The notes beneath the pieces are model-generated. The model saw only the letters and a program-made list of their open reading frames with translations. It was not told where the DNA came from and searched no databases. Shown here piece by piece: positions 7,820 through 19,167 of a stretch of DNA of 64,000 nt. Each line of letters begins with the position of its first letter. The stretch's first letter is position 1. The position numbers were made by a program, and so were the translations under genes. Location: NCBI GenBank assembly GCA_013176395.1, contig JABMLP010000004.1, positions 1,364,001 through 1,428,000 of the forward strand. The letters are read 5' to 3'. The DNA comes from Venturia oleaginea (lineage: Eukaryota; Ascomycota; Dothideomycetes; Venturiales; Venturiaceae).

Positions 7820-10341
7820 TCATCTTCCCCTATCCCAATCCCAATCATTCCCATCCCACAGGTTCTTCCCCACACTATCGTCCCAACTCCCACTACTAGA
7901 CTTGACCGGTTTCCTCCTCAACACACTATTCTGCCTCGACTGCATCGCATTCCCATTAACCGGACTCTCAGTTCTAGCAGTATCAAAACTCCAATCACCC
8001 CTCCTCACCGGACCAAAGCCGTTACTCGGCGCCATGTACTGGCTCGGACTCTCCGTGACATTGTCTGGAGAGGCGGCTATGGTGGAATACTGTGGCGGTA
8101 CACTGAGAGGCGGTGCCGGTTTCCTCTTAAGATTCAGATTATCCGTCCGCACACTCAATTCTTCAGTCTGAACTTGCCAGTTCTGAGAATCTGTGGAATT
8201 GACGGTGGCAGTCGTGGGCATGCGGATTGGGGAGGGTCGGGTAAGTAATGCTGACAAATCTCCTGTTATTGCGGGGGTGGTTGCTGGTTCCTGGCTGTGG
8301 TCGTTGAAGAGTTGACGTGGAGTTGGTCGCGTATTCATATCTGCCGAGCTTGTTGATGCCGCTGAGATGGTTCCCGATTCCTGGTTTTGGCTGGGGATGA
8401 ATCGGCGTGGCGGTCGACCGTAGACTTCTGATGATCTTCTTGGTCCTCCATAAACTTCTGATGATCTTCTCGGTGCCCCTGGGATAATTCCTGGTTCTTG
8501 GTTGTTGTTCATGCTGGTTCGGCGGAGAGAAGCTGGTGGCACATAGACCCCTGCTGAGCGGGTTGCTTCTGGGATGGTTCCTGAATCTTGGTTATGGTTG
8601 ACAATAATTTGGCGAGGAGTTGGTGGCGGCATGTACCACCCGACCGAGGTCCTTGTTGCGGGAATGGTTCCTGATTCTTGATCGCGGTGAACGACGGGCT
8701 GGCGCGGAGGAAGTGGTGGCGGTGTTTCTTTCTCCAGTGAACTGTCGTTATCTTTCATGTTGATGAAACCCATCTTTTGCTCCTCTTGGAACCCAGCGGG
8801 CGAGACTGGGGATTCATTCGAGGGATGTCGGTCGTGTTGGTGGATTTCGTGGATTTCATGTAGTAAGGGATCCTCATGATCGTCCATTCGCGATGGAGGT
8901 TGCAAGTCCAGCGCAAAAGCTCTCTCCTCCACACCGCAAGCCCCGCGCAAACCTTGCGACCACATCTCGCCGGCAGCTGTCAAAATGCGTCGAATTATGG
9001 ATGAAACCTTCGCATCCTCCATTTGATCTGGTCCACAGACTAGGGTGGGAGCGAAGCAGACTGCCAGATTTTCTGCCGTCATCTTGTTCGCATCGGATCG
9101 TGCAGATACGGCTGCCAATACTGGAATCAAATGCCTTGTGCATATTTCTCGAGACGTCATTGGCAGTATTGACCAATCAGAATGGGTGGAGAATAGTTCT
9201 GTCAGGTTCCGCAACGAAGGTGGCTCCTCAGCATTCCCAAATATCTTCCGTAGATCTCGATAGCAATTCGAAGGGAACAATGGCTCCCGGAGTTCGGCAT
9301 ACCACAATTTCATGAGCCCAGCAGCGAGATGTACACCATAAGCCTCATGCTGATCTATTTCTCCAATTATAGATGTGATGTTATGCATGTGCTCATAATT
9401 CGGCATAGGCAATGCCACGCCCTGCTCCTTCCAAACAACGAATTTCTGTCCCCTGTCATAAGCTTCCCTCAAAATCTCCTTCAGCTTCACTTGAGGCGGT
9501 ATCCTGAACAAGCCCTCGGTTGTGATGTTTCCATCTATCAAGATGAAGTTTGTGGTTTCTCGGAGGACTCGTGGTAGTCGAGATTGTCCGTCAAAATTCT
9601 TAGGTAATGGTACTCGCGAGGAGAATGCCCGTCTACCACTAACATGTTTGACGTGTATATCGGGACTGACTTCGCGATCGCGTAGGTAGGCGGAGGGTGG
9701 AATGAGGAGGTCCTGGATGTTTATGTATTTGGCCAAATCGGTCAACGTCGAAGCTATAACGTGTACTGTTAGCTACTCTTGCATGACGTAGAGTTTACCC
9801 CTAAGAAATATGCCTTTCTGTCGTCCTCATGCATGGGAAAGTATGCCATACCATGAACGATCTTCTTCCTAAACTTTGGGCTTGCAACAGTTGAGAAGAC
9901 CTCAAACATCATTCTGATCCAAGTTCTCTGATGCACAATATACAATCTCTGGATTCTCTTTCTCATGGCTCTGCTTAGCACATGATAGGCCTGCAGGAAC
10001 CAGCCTATACCGGGATAACTCTTCCTCGCACTTGTGGCCCCATCCTCCGGGCCTCCCGCGAACAGAACCACCTCATACTCGGCTCCAAGCACCAGCTCTT
10101 CCTCGCCCGGCAACCGGGCTAGCACATATGGCAATAGAGTATCATAGTCGACCTCGCTGGTATCTGGTAATGCTGCAGCGTTGAGAATGTATATCGGGTG
10201 GTTCGATTTAGAGTTGAGTGGGGAGCGATAGAGGATGGATGTTGCGGCCTTTGACATTTGCGGATTATGGTCTGCTGAGCCCGGAGGAGGGGCTACAGTG
10301 CTTATGGAGGAGCCGCGGGCGCGCTGTTTGAAGTGCCGCAT
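7820..10341 (-). CDS. Sec14-like (CRAL-TRIO) plus RhoGAP protein, two exons (copy 1)
   Basis: CDS complement(join(7820..9753, 9852..10341)). The 98-bp intron (9754-9851) has GTATGG donor, CTAAC branch and TAG acceptor, and splicing keeps the frame from the end of the Sec14-like domain into the linker. Exon 1 encodes a CRAL-TRIO/BCH-like lipid-binding domain. Exon 2 encodes a RhoGAP domain with the arginine finger in EGLFRIP (Arg codon 9503-9505) and the NLAVCFAPTL motif. This pairing is known from p50RhoGAP/ARHGAP1 and yeast Ecm25. The protein should stimulate GTP hydrolysis on a Rho GTPase, probably Cdc42- or Rho1-like, at membranes. The long C-terminal tail is Pro-rich, has about five repeats containing Q(E/D)SGTIP-like motifs, and ends in an acidic Trp-Asp motif. 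ATG 10341 is a guess: the open frame continues upstream to 10476 without another ATG, so an upstream exon is possible. Confidence 0.85.
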
Positions 10342-11109
10342 TACTTGCTTCTGGGTGTACTGTGACGCTACAATCAGTGGGTTGCACTCTGGTATGGGTT
10401 GCTGGACGTACACAATGGAGCGATTGCTGTTAATATGGAGAAGAGAAGATTCCAAAAAGGCAACCCGGGCAGTCAAATAAAGATAAAGAGAGAAGAAGAT
10501 TTCAAAAGGGCAATTCAGGTAGTCAAACAGAGCGAGAAAGTGTTGTGGTGATTTTCCTAGACCCGTCGTATATCCAGATATCTAGGTAGCCAGCAGAATC
10601 TTGTTTACGGCCTCCTATTATTGCGCGGCCGCATATTTTCCATTATATTATTGGGCATTGGACTAGCCGGTTGAGGGCTTGAACTGCACCTTGTTGCCCA
10701 AAAGCATCTTCCGGCGCACAGCACGTTGGCAAACTTCGTCATCAGGGAGCTGGGCTTGGCCCTGGCCGGCATCAGCCATCCAAGCAACAGGTCCGAAATC
10801 CTTTCACAAACACCACCTCCACCGTACTATAATAGCATTAGCAAGGTTGCCTTAACACGCCGCTTTGAGACATGCACAATGAGCTGCGAATCCGACCGCA
10901 TCTGCTTGTCCTCCCTGTTGCTATATTTGACTACAGTTCACCTCAAATGGGGTCATCCTTGAAGAACAGGTACCAACGAGTCGTCATCAGGCAAACTTTG
11001 CACCGTTACATAAACAAGCAAATATCATCACACAGAAGCAGTATTATACATGGACACCTCGAACACACAAACACCAGCTCCTCTCCTCCGCCATCGGCAA
11101 TTGCGTGCA
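10342..11109. other. Intergenic: RhoGAP 5' region and transporter 3' region
   Basis: Both neighbours are on the minus strand, so this holds the promoter of the RhoGAP gene and the 3' UTR of the sugar transporter. I see no coding frame, RNA gene or repeat. Confidence 0.5.
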
Positions 11110-13697
11110 TCACGCATCGTCGTTGCTGTCAGTAGCCACCGTCCGCGCACTCTTCCAAGGCTTGACTCCATCCAAGATCATCTGGTCAATGGCCTCCAAA
11201 CTCTTGTCCTTGGTCTCGTGGACCATTGTAAAGACGAACACCGCCCCAGCCAGAAGGGACGCTGCAAAGACAAACCCGAACTTGTAGCCGATCGCCTTGG
11301 TGATGAAAGGCGAGAAGAATGCGATCAAGAAATTCCAGGTCCAGTTCGATGCTGTTGAAAACGCCATACTCGTTGCCCGATACTGGGCCGGATAGATCTC
11401 AGCGCAGACTGCCCAAGGCAGCGGTCCCCACGTCGTAGCAAAACCGACTATGGCGAAACAGGTGAAGGCAACCAAGACTGCTCCACCCGTTTTCACTTCC
11501 CCTTTGGTTTGCCTCAACTGGCCGCCAACGAATTCCGTGCCGATTGCAGCATAGATCTGTTTCCGCCATTAGTGTCTTGAGGAGCTCACTTCGAACAACA
11601 GCGACTTACAAAGAGGCAGAGCGAAATCCAAAGAGCGCCACAGAGAAGGGCCCTTCGATGGCCAACATTGACCGCAACCCACAGGCCAGCAGATGCGGCA
11701 ATGAGATTCACCGCTCCAAGAATGACTGCCGTCGTGTAGCCATCACCGACACCAGCAGCTATGAAAAGATCAGTGGCATATGAGAAGAAGTAGTTGATTC
11801 CAGTCAATTGCTGCAGCATTTGGAGAGTCATGCCAACAGCAAGACGGCGAAGCATAGTCGGAGCTTTGAAGACATCATACCAGCGCACATCTGCTGCCGC
11901 AATCTCGGCATTGAGCGCTGTTTGGATTCCGTGAATCTCCGCCGTCACCAACGAGTGGCCCGGTTGGACAGTGTACGTTTTTGCAATGGTACGTTCTGCA
12001 CGCTTGATGTTGCCTTGACGACAGTCCCACCTCGGACTCTCATCTAGGAAGAGAACTCCAATTGCCATTATCGTTGGCCAAACAAGACTGATTCCCATGG
12101 TGATTCTCCAGGAGGCTGCTGTCGTCATTTTGTGGGTGCCCAGGTTCACCAAACTGGCCAGGAGAATTCCAGTGGTGATGAAGAGCTGATAGCAACTGGT
12201 ACAAGTCAGTCAGCTTTCTAGTTTCGCAGTCTGCAACTTTCGTTTAACATACCTGATCATTACTCCTCGAATTTGCTTTGGCGCAATTTCGCCCATATAC
12301 AATGGAGTCAGAATGCTTAACCCGCCAATACCTAAGCCCTCAATCGTCCTTCCGACTACGAGTTGGTACCATGCTTTCTGTGTGGCAATTTCTATAATCT
12401 GCCCGATGATGAACACACCGGCCCATAGAGCGATACACCACTTCCTTCCAAATCGGTCCGTGATTGGAGCAGCAATCAAGGCGCCGATGAGAGCGCCAAT
12501 CATCAAGAGTCCTACAATCGTTCCTTTTCTAACTTCACCCAGCTGGTGGACACCATCAATTCTCACTTCATCTCCGAAACGCTTGGTATAGTCTGACATG
12601 TTGATGAAGCCACCAATCTGACCGATACCTCCATATCCAAAAATGAGTCCACCCATGGAAACGATAATGCCCATGAAAAATGTCCTAAAGGTCTTGTACT
12701 TGATTTCCTCCTCAGTTGATACGGGCGTCCAAGTCGGCTTTTCTTGCTCCGAGACCGTTACCGTGGTGGACTCGCGAGTTGGCCCGGATTCGACCTTCTT
12801 CTCACTACCAACACGGTGTGGTGCAGGAGACGATGTAGAGACAGCCGTAGCAGCGGTAGAAGTATCGGAAATCTTCTTCCGCTGGTTCTCTCGCATCTGC
12901 CTCTCCATCTCTTCCTCATTTTTTCTATTCGTTTCTTCCATGGCTGCAGCAGCGGCACCGGCAAGCGCCTCGCCTCTATCAGGCGCCTCCCTCTGCCCCG
13001 ATGTCCCATCAGAAATGATATTTGCGTAGCTTAATGCTATCGAATTATACCGGCCAGGCACGTTTCCAGATGCCTCGTCACGGTGGGCAGGGTGGAGAGA
13101 CGGATCCACAGGAAGACCCAAAAAATCAGCCGGCGCCGCTGGATCCTCACCATGTCCAAAGATGGACCTTTCACCCTTTCCTTGTGAAGACTCCAAGGAC
13201 ACAATCTCACCAGGCTGCAAGGATCGTCTCTTTTCTCGAACATTGAGAGGAGGGGGTGTGAAAGCTCTCCTCTCTTCTGCGTCTATGGTATATACGCTCG
13301 CATCGTCTGCTCCATGTTGTGGAACAGGAGACGAAGTATCACGACACGAGTAGAACGACTCCTGTCGGCGCGTTGATAATGGCGTGGCAGAAGTGGTCGG
13401 TCGCGTTACTCCTGGCTCAATAGTAGAAGAGGTGGGAAGTGTCGTTACTGTCGCGTATCGTGGGTAGGAAGTGTCCTGCTCTTGCCCTTCAGTACCATAT
13501 AGACCGGTATGGCTCGAGTTTCTTTTCGTCCCGCTTGGTCCTGCATGCTCATTATGTCTGACACAGTGTGGATATTCGTACGTTCGGAAATCGGTGATGC
13601 TCGATGGCGCAGTGTGTGGCGGTATGCGCTTTGTCAGATCCTCGTCTGAAGGGACGAGCGTGAGGCGGCTAGACTTTGGTGGAATTTCTTTGGCCAT
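11110..13697 (-). CDS. MFS sugar transporter with long N-terminal extension, three exons (copy 1)
   Basis: CDS complement(join(11110..11556, 11610..12195, 12253..13697)), 825 residues. Introns are 53 bp (GTAAGT donor) and 57 bp (GTATGT donor), and both junctions restore conserved sequence such as RGVMIS-CYQLF. Sugar porter hallmarks in order: GLIFGYGG in TM1, DRFGRK in loop 2-3, GRTIEGLGIGG and YMGEIAP, DESPRW (usually PESPRW), QQLTGINYF in TM7, CAEIYPAQYR, and HETKDKSLE after TM12. It should import a hexose or related sugar by proton symport across the plasma membrane. The first ~290 residues before TM1 are Ser/Thr/Pro-rich with a basic-acidic helix (EEEMERQMRENQ). Typical porters have only a short N-terminus. 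The substrate cannot be read from sequence. Confidence 0.88.
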
Positions 13698-13746
13698 GAT
13701 GGCAGATGACCTAGTGCGTGTTCTGGGCAACTTGGTGATTATATGG

Positions 13747-13830
13747 GGAGAAAAGGATACTGAAGAGGGAGAAAAGGATACTTTGGAGGGTGAAAAGGAT
13801 ACTGTGGAGGGAGAAAAGGATACTTACTGT
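13747..13830. repeat. 21-bp minisatellite, four units
   Basis: Four imperfect 21-bp units built on GGAGAAAAGGATACT plus GAAGAG/TTGGAG/GTGGAG/TACTGT start at 13747, 13768, 13789 and 13810. They lie 50 bp upstream of the transporter ATG, in its promoter or 5' UTR. Read on the transporter's own strand the motif is AGTATCCTTTTC. Confidence 0.85.
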
Positions 13831-14264
13831 AGAGGGAGTTTCCCCGTTAAAACTAATGTGGGAATTGAACGCGCGCATAACCGGTGAACAGAATTTGTTG
13901 AACCATGGGCGTGGGAACGTTCTCATTGAGCTTATATTGACGGGAGATTCATCCCTTCATCGGCGATACTTGAGAGAATCGATGTAGAAAAAAGTTCTTC
14001 TAGATGGATTCACATTGCATGAAGCCTTATCTTCCAGACCTGAATTTTTTTTCAAAACAGAAGGAACGCATGGCTCAGCTCTAAAAAATGGATGAAGTTG
14101 ATACAAAGTATGGCTAATAATAGTTCGAACGTTTACGCTATAATTTTGGGGGTTTCTTGAGCCAAATTTTTCTATTTTGGAAGGGTTCAAGATTTGAGAG
14201 GTGGAATAGAGCCATATTGAATAAGGGTAACGCTAAATCTACCGTGGTTTTTAATTAATCTACC

Positions 14265-14964
14265 TGTTACAGATCACCTCAAGGCTGAAGAGCAGGAAAG
14301 ACAGGAACCCTAAAGAATGGTTGGATGACAAGAAGTTGTTGTTAGGACTGAGGATGGAGGGCAATCCTTCGATCGTACAAGATGAGCCTAGCGCGACGGG
14401 GTCAGTCCTAAAGGAGAATAGTACGTGAATGAGTCACGTGATCTGCTCACAGTTCCCACAGGTCTGGGCAAGGCTTACAGGGGTGGGAAGTGTGGGGAAA
14501 AGCCAAGAGGTTTAGGAATACACCTTGGCACCCAGAACCAGAACGGTATATAGAGAGGACGTTGGACGGACTTTCCTTTCTCTCTTCGTGGTTATCTCAT
14601 GTTATGTTTCTCACATAAGTTAGGAGCTTCTTCAACCTACTACAGTAACGACCTTTTACTTAGATACAATCAAGCACAAGTCATATGCACACGAAGCAAG
14701 CCCACCCCCAACCTTCATACTAATCGACAAGCGTTCAGGATTGATCTGAGGATTAAATCGGTTAGACGACAATTGAATTGGGAGATACATCGGACGGCTA
14801 GGATCTAGTGAGCCTCCAAAGAACCTGAGCAAGGGAAGGTACTTAAGGTAAGTAGTTCCAGACTGATATTGCCCTTACCCCAAACCCGCGGACCAGAATA
14901 AGAGGACACAGGTGTCAAGAAGGTCTCGACACCAACTGTGTTGAGAAACGAGTTCCCCGTAACA
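14265..14964. mobile_element. Possible solo LTR
   Basis: A 700-bp stretch opens TGTTAC and closes GTAACA, a perfect 6-bp terminal inverted repeat with TG..CA ends. It contains a TATA-like TATATAGAGAG (about 14548), a TGAGTCA immediately overlapping the palindrome TCACGTGA (14430-14441), and no coding frame. The flanks (CTACC / CTAGT) do not give a clean 5-bp target duplication, so the call is tentative. A pogo element sits 103 bp further right. Confidence 0.35.
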
Positions 14965-15067
14965 CTAGTATACGCAGTAATATACCTTTTCTCCGCTTTT
15001 TTATCTATTTCCTCCGCTTTCAGCGGCCTCCTTCTATTCCTTAGAAAAGTTATTATAATTACGTATA

Positions 15068-16896
15068 ACGTATTCCACCACCGAGCCGGCCAAACCACCG
15101 AGCCGGCCACTTTTCCTTGGCACAGCCCTTATCCTCTTTAACACGTAATGTCTCAACAATGCAACGCGATAGCCGTTCAAGAAGAAGGTAGAATTGATCT
15201 CGCTCTTCAGGCTTATACCTCTGGCCAATTTCAAAGCCTACGGCGCGCTGCTACAGCATTTAACGTTAAACACCAAAGGCTCTCTGATCGGCTCCGCGGA
15301 ATCACCTCTCGATCTCAAACTAGCCCAAACTCTCATAAGCTCACTACGATAGAAGAGCAAACGATTATCCGATATATCCTCGATCTCGATTCGCGAGGAT
15401 TCGCACCCCGGCTGTGTGAGGTGGCAGATATGGCGGATAAACTGCTGGGTATACGCGGTGGAGAGCCAGTAGGCAAAAACTGGGCTGAGAGATTCGTAAC
15501 GCGCTCAGATGAGCTCAAAATAGCCTTCAATCGAGCAAAGGATGGGCAGAGGATACTACAGGAGGATCCAGAAGTAATTGGCGCGTGGTTCAAGCTAGCT
15601 GCAGATACTAAAGCCAAGTACGGCATCCACGACGAGGATAAGCACAACTTTGACGAGATTGGCTTCCAGATGGGCGTTATTGGGTCAATGAAGATCGTTA
15701 CAGCCTCTGAAAGACGTACAAGGCCTGAACTCATCCAGCCGGGCGATCGCGAATGGGTTACGGTAATTCAGAGCATCTGCGCCGCTGGGTGTGCGACCCC
15801 GCCATTTATTATCTATAAAGGACGCGTTCACATCTCTGCGTGGTATGAGGAGGAAGATATACCACGGAATTGGAAGCTCTCAGTCTCTGAGAACGGCTGG
15901 ACAAACAACGCGCTTGGTCTTGGGTGGTTGAAGCATTTTGACGCGTATGCAAAGGCGCGGCAGGTGGGGGGGTATAGGCTACCCATTTTTGACGGCCATG
16001 AGAGCCATCTCAACCAGGATTTCAAGGAATACTGCCTCGAAAACAAGATCCTAACCCTCTGTATGCACCGCACTCGTCGCATATACTCCAGCCTCTTGAC
16101 GTGGTCTGCTTCTCGCCATTGAAGCGCAAGTACTCCCAACGCGCCCGGGACTTGGCACGCCGACGCGTCTACCATATCAATAAGGAAGGCTTTCTCCCTG
16201 TCTTTAAAGACGCGTTTTCGACGTGTTCACGGAAGAGAATTGTCGAAAGGCCTTTGAGGTAGTAGGGCTAGTCCCTATTAACGCGCAGGTAGTGTTGGAT
16301 CGCCTTGAAGTACGGCTAGGTACCCCGCCAGAACCCCGTCTCCTAGAAACGCCGTGGCAGCCAAAGACTCCAAGCAATACTCATGAATTCGGATCCCAAT
16401 CCAAGCTTGTAAGCGAGTCTTTTACTCGGTCACCAATTATTGCGCAGGCTGGCTTTTTCACAGCTTGTTAAAGACGCTGAATTGATGCTGCACCAGAACG
16501 TCTCACTTGTTGCACGAAACCACGAGCTTGAAGAGCAATTGGCAGTAATGACGAAGCGAAATCGCGTAAAAGAAAGCGGATCCAGCAGGGTGGTATTATG
16601 GAGTATGGGACTGCAGCAGCGCGGGTAGCTGCTGAGGCGTCTGTTGCGCCTCAGGGATCAAAGAATACTCGTAGTAGTGGTGATCAAGAAACAGCCCGAC
16701 CAACTCAAAGGCGCTGTGGGAACTGCGGCGCGACTGGGCACAATGCGCGAACGTGTAAAAAGGATATTGAGATATTTTCTGAATCAGATAGCAGCACGAC
16801 AGACTTAGAACCTATTGTTGATAGCGATAAAATTGAAGAGTCGTAACATGAGTTGGTCGTGCCAAGGAAAGTGGCCGGCTCGGTGGTGGAATACGT
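15068..16896 (+). mobile_element. Fot1/pogo-type DNA transposon (copy 1)
   Basis: The 1829-bp element is flanked by TA on both sides (15066-15067 and 16897-16898), as in Tc1/mariner-pogo insertions. Terminal inverted repeats of about 40 bp begin ACGTATTCCACCACCGAG; the right end reads CTCGGTGGTGGAATACGT. The left repeat contains an extra 17-bp duplicated segment (AAACCACCGAGCCGGCC) that is absent at the right. The length and the single transposase frame fit the Fot1 group. Confidence 0.9.
15148..16846 (+). pseudogene. Fot1/pogo transposase, broken (copy 1)
   Basis: Cut-and-paste transposase. From the ATG at 15148: an N-terminal Psq-type HTH, a CENP-B-type HTH, then a DDE domain with Asp169 in NFDEIGFQMG (15652-15654), Asp282 in FDGHESH (15991-15993), and the third Asp in LQPLD near 16098. 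The C-terminus has a zinc knuckle C-X2-C-X4-H-X4-C (CGNCGATGHNARTC). A private one-base loss near 16065 (TGTATGCACC) ends the main frame at 16122. A second shift is needed near 16225 to reach TEENCRKAFEVVGLVP, and that lesion is the same in both copies, so it is probably real. A later shift occurs near 16450. No full-length product is expected. Confidence 0.85.
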
Positions 16897-16898
16897 TA

Positions 16899-17259
16899 CT
16901 CGTAGTCTAATAGATAATATTCTATTCTATAAGCTATAAGCCGTAGGCCGTAAGTAGTAAGCCGTATAAGGAAGGTACGGCTTAAGATACTTAGATAGTT
17001 GTCGAGTAATAGTCTATTAAGGGCTAGTTAACGAGAGACTACGTCGTAACTTCCTATCAACGAGTCGTTACACGATATAACTGTTAATTATAGCTGCTAT
17101 AACGAGATAATACACTGTTAACGTGCAATTCAGAAACCACAAAGCCCCACTAAGGAACGCGGAATCCCTCCACTAAAGCCCCACAAACAACGGCATAACA
17201 ATCAACATCAACGACTCTATCCATCACCAAACCCACCATCCCATCCTCACGGCCCCAAA
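16899..17259. other. AT-rich intergenic sequence
   Basis: Right flank of the pogo element and upstream region of the next gene. It has short CCGTA/TAAG direct repetitions (GCCGTAGGCCGTAAGTAGTAAGCCGTA, about 16937-16963). I see no gene. Confidence 0.45.
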
Positions 17260-18312
17260 ATGTCAGAAATGGCCTCCCAACTCCCCCGATCAAAAACCCT
17301 CATCCCAACCCTCCACGCCACCCTCAAATCCTTCAATTCCTCTCCCAAAACCTTCAAAATAATCCACTCCATACCACCGTTAACCCCACACAAACCCACC
17401 GTCAGCACCAGCACCAGCACCAGCACCAGCACCAGCACCAGCACCACCCCCGTCCCGCGAATCCTCTACATCCTAGACTCGTCGTTCAATCCTCCCTCCC
17501 GTGCGCATCTGACTCTGGCAACGGCGGCACTGGGGATGAGTCGGGAACCGGGGCCGAGAAGGTTGGTGTTGTTGTTTAGTACGCGGAATGCGGATAAAGC
17601 GGATTGTGCGGCGAGCTTTGAGAATAGGGTGGAGATGATGGGGGTTTTTGCGGGAGAGGTGGCGGGGGAGTTATTTAGAGGGGGGAGGACTTTGGTATCG
17701 CGTAGTTCGAGGGTGGAGAGAGAAAGGAAAGAGGGAGGGAGGGAGAGAGAAAGGGAAAGGGAAGAGGACGAGGATGAGGAGGGAGAGGGGGAAGAGATTG
17801 GTATAGATATAGCCCTGACAAATGCACCCTACTACATTGATAAATCCCTCGCCATCTCAAACGCAGAACCACCACCGCCATACCCCTCCTCACCAACACA
17901 GATCCACCTCTTGGGTTACGACACTCTAACCCGTTTCCTGGCACCGAAATATTATCCCGATTCCTCCCCTGCTCTCTCCGCATTATCGCCCTTCTTCACC
18001 GCAGGACATAAAACTCCTCGTTCTCCTCCGACCGGAGAATCCATCTGATACCCCCGCGGTGGAGGAGCAACGGGAATTCATCAGGGGATTGGCAGAGGGG
18101 CAATTAGAAAACGATGGGTTTCGAAAGGAGTGGGCGGGGCAAATTGGGATTTGGAAGGGGGTGATGTTGAGAAGGCTGCTGGGATCAGTTCGACGCTTAT
18201 TAGGCAGGCCGTGAAAGCGGGGGAATGGGGGAGGTGGAGAATATGTGTACGCCTGGTGTTGCGGCTTTGGATTAGGCAGATGGGGTTGTATCGGGAGGGT
18301 GTCTGTGGTTGA
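17260..18312 (+). pseudogene. POF1-like nicotinamide-nucleotide adenylyltransferase gene (copy 1, frameshifted)
   Basis: Nucleotidyltransferase of the HxGH family. The nucleotide-binding strand and loop read YILDSSFNPPSRAHL (about 17467-17511). The C-terminal (I)SSTLIR motif near 18188-18205 and a final WIRQMGLY segment are typical of NMN/nicotinate-mononucleotide adenylyltransferases and of yeast Pof1. The likely reaction is NMN + ATP to NAD + PPi. After the ATG at 17260 comes a CAGCAC repeat encoding (Ser-Thr)n at about 17404-17443, and the mid-protein holds a charged Glu/Arg insert. In this copy an extra A near 18010 ends the frame at 18048. Copy 2 is open at that point. A shift near 18135 appears needed in both copies, so a real lesion or an unusual C-terminus is possible. 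Confidence 0.7.
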
Positions 18313-19167
18313 GCCAACATGAGGTGGTGTAATGACGAGACGATATGATGAGTAATGGACTCGATATGATATAAAGAAGCTATCGAGTAATGGAGCTATG
18401 AACAAGATTATACAATAAAGGAACAGGCTCTCCTCAGATACTTGAAAAGGATTATAGCTTATATTCATACTACGAATCCACACCTCACCTCACCTACACT
18501 AACTATGTCCTACCCTCACCCCATCCAAAATCAAACTCTCAACACCAAAACCATCACCGCACCTCACCTCACCATATCCTACTAGAACCCATAAAAGTAA
18601 CGCAAAACATCAACAATCGCAAGATCACGATAGCAACGTTGAAGGCCGTAGTATCGATCCGAGAGAGCCAGCGAGTAAGCGACGAAGGAAGTAAGTGAGG
18701 AAAACAAATAGCGAGGAGGAAAGTGAGCGAGAGACAGAGAGTATAATAGGAGGGCATTTCCTCCAAACCAACAACAGAGCTTCAACGACGGGAACAGCAC
18801 CAATGCGGACTTTCATCTCTCATCAATAAACCCAAAGTCTGCAAGCATGGTTCTTGAATACAGCGCGATGCCTAGCCAGTAAGAAGATGAAAAGAAAGAG
18901 ACCCACGAAAGAAAAGTGTTGAAACATTTGCTTAATGAGGGGGGATAATACTCGAGAAAAGAAAGAAGACAGGTTGTCAATTAGTGTCGATCGGGAAGGC
19001 AGCATAAATGGGAAGACTGGAAGCTTCAGATCGCATGTTCTTGAATACGTCCTACATCAGCTTCTATTCATCATACTATACATAATCAAAGAAGAACCAA
19101 AAAGGTCTATATATAGGTATGTCCCCGATCCGCCTGCAAACCGTGTGACTGGCCCCATAAAAACAAA
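18313..19167. other. Convergent 3' intergenic region
   Basis: Lies between the ends of a plus-strand gene and a minus-strand gene. It contains Ser/Arg-type purine/pyrimidine-biased low-complexity stretches (about 18660-18760) and several poly(A)-signal-like AATAAA/ATAAA words. I see no supported gene. Confidence 0.45.
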
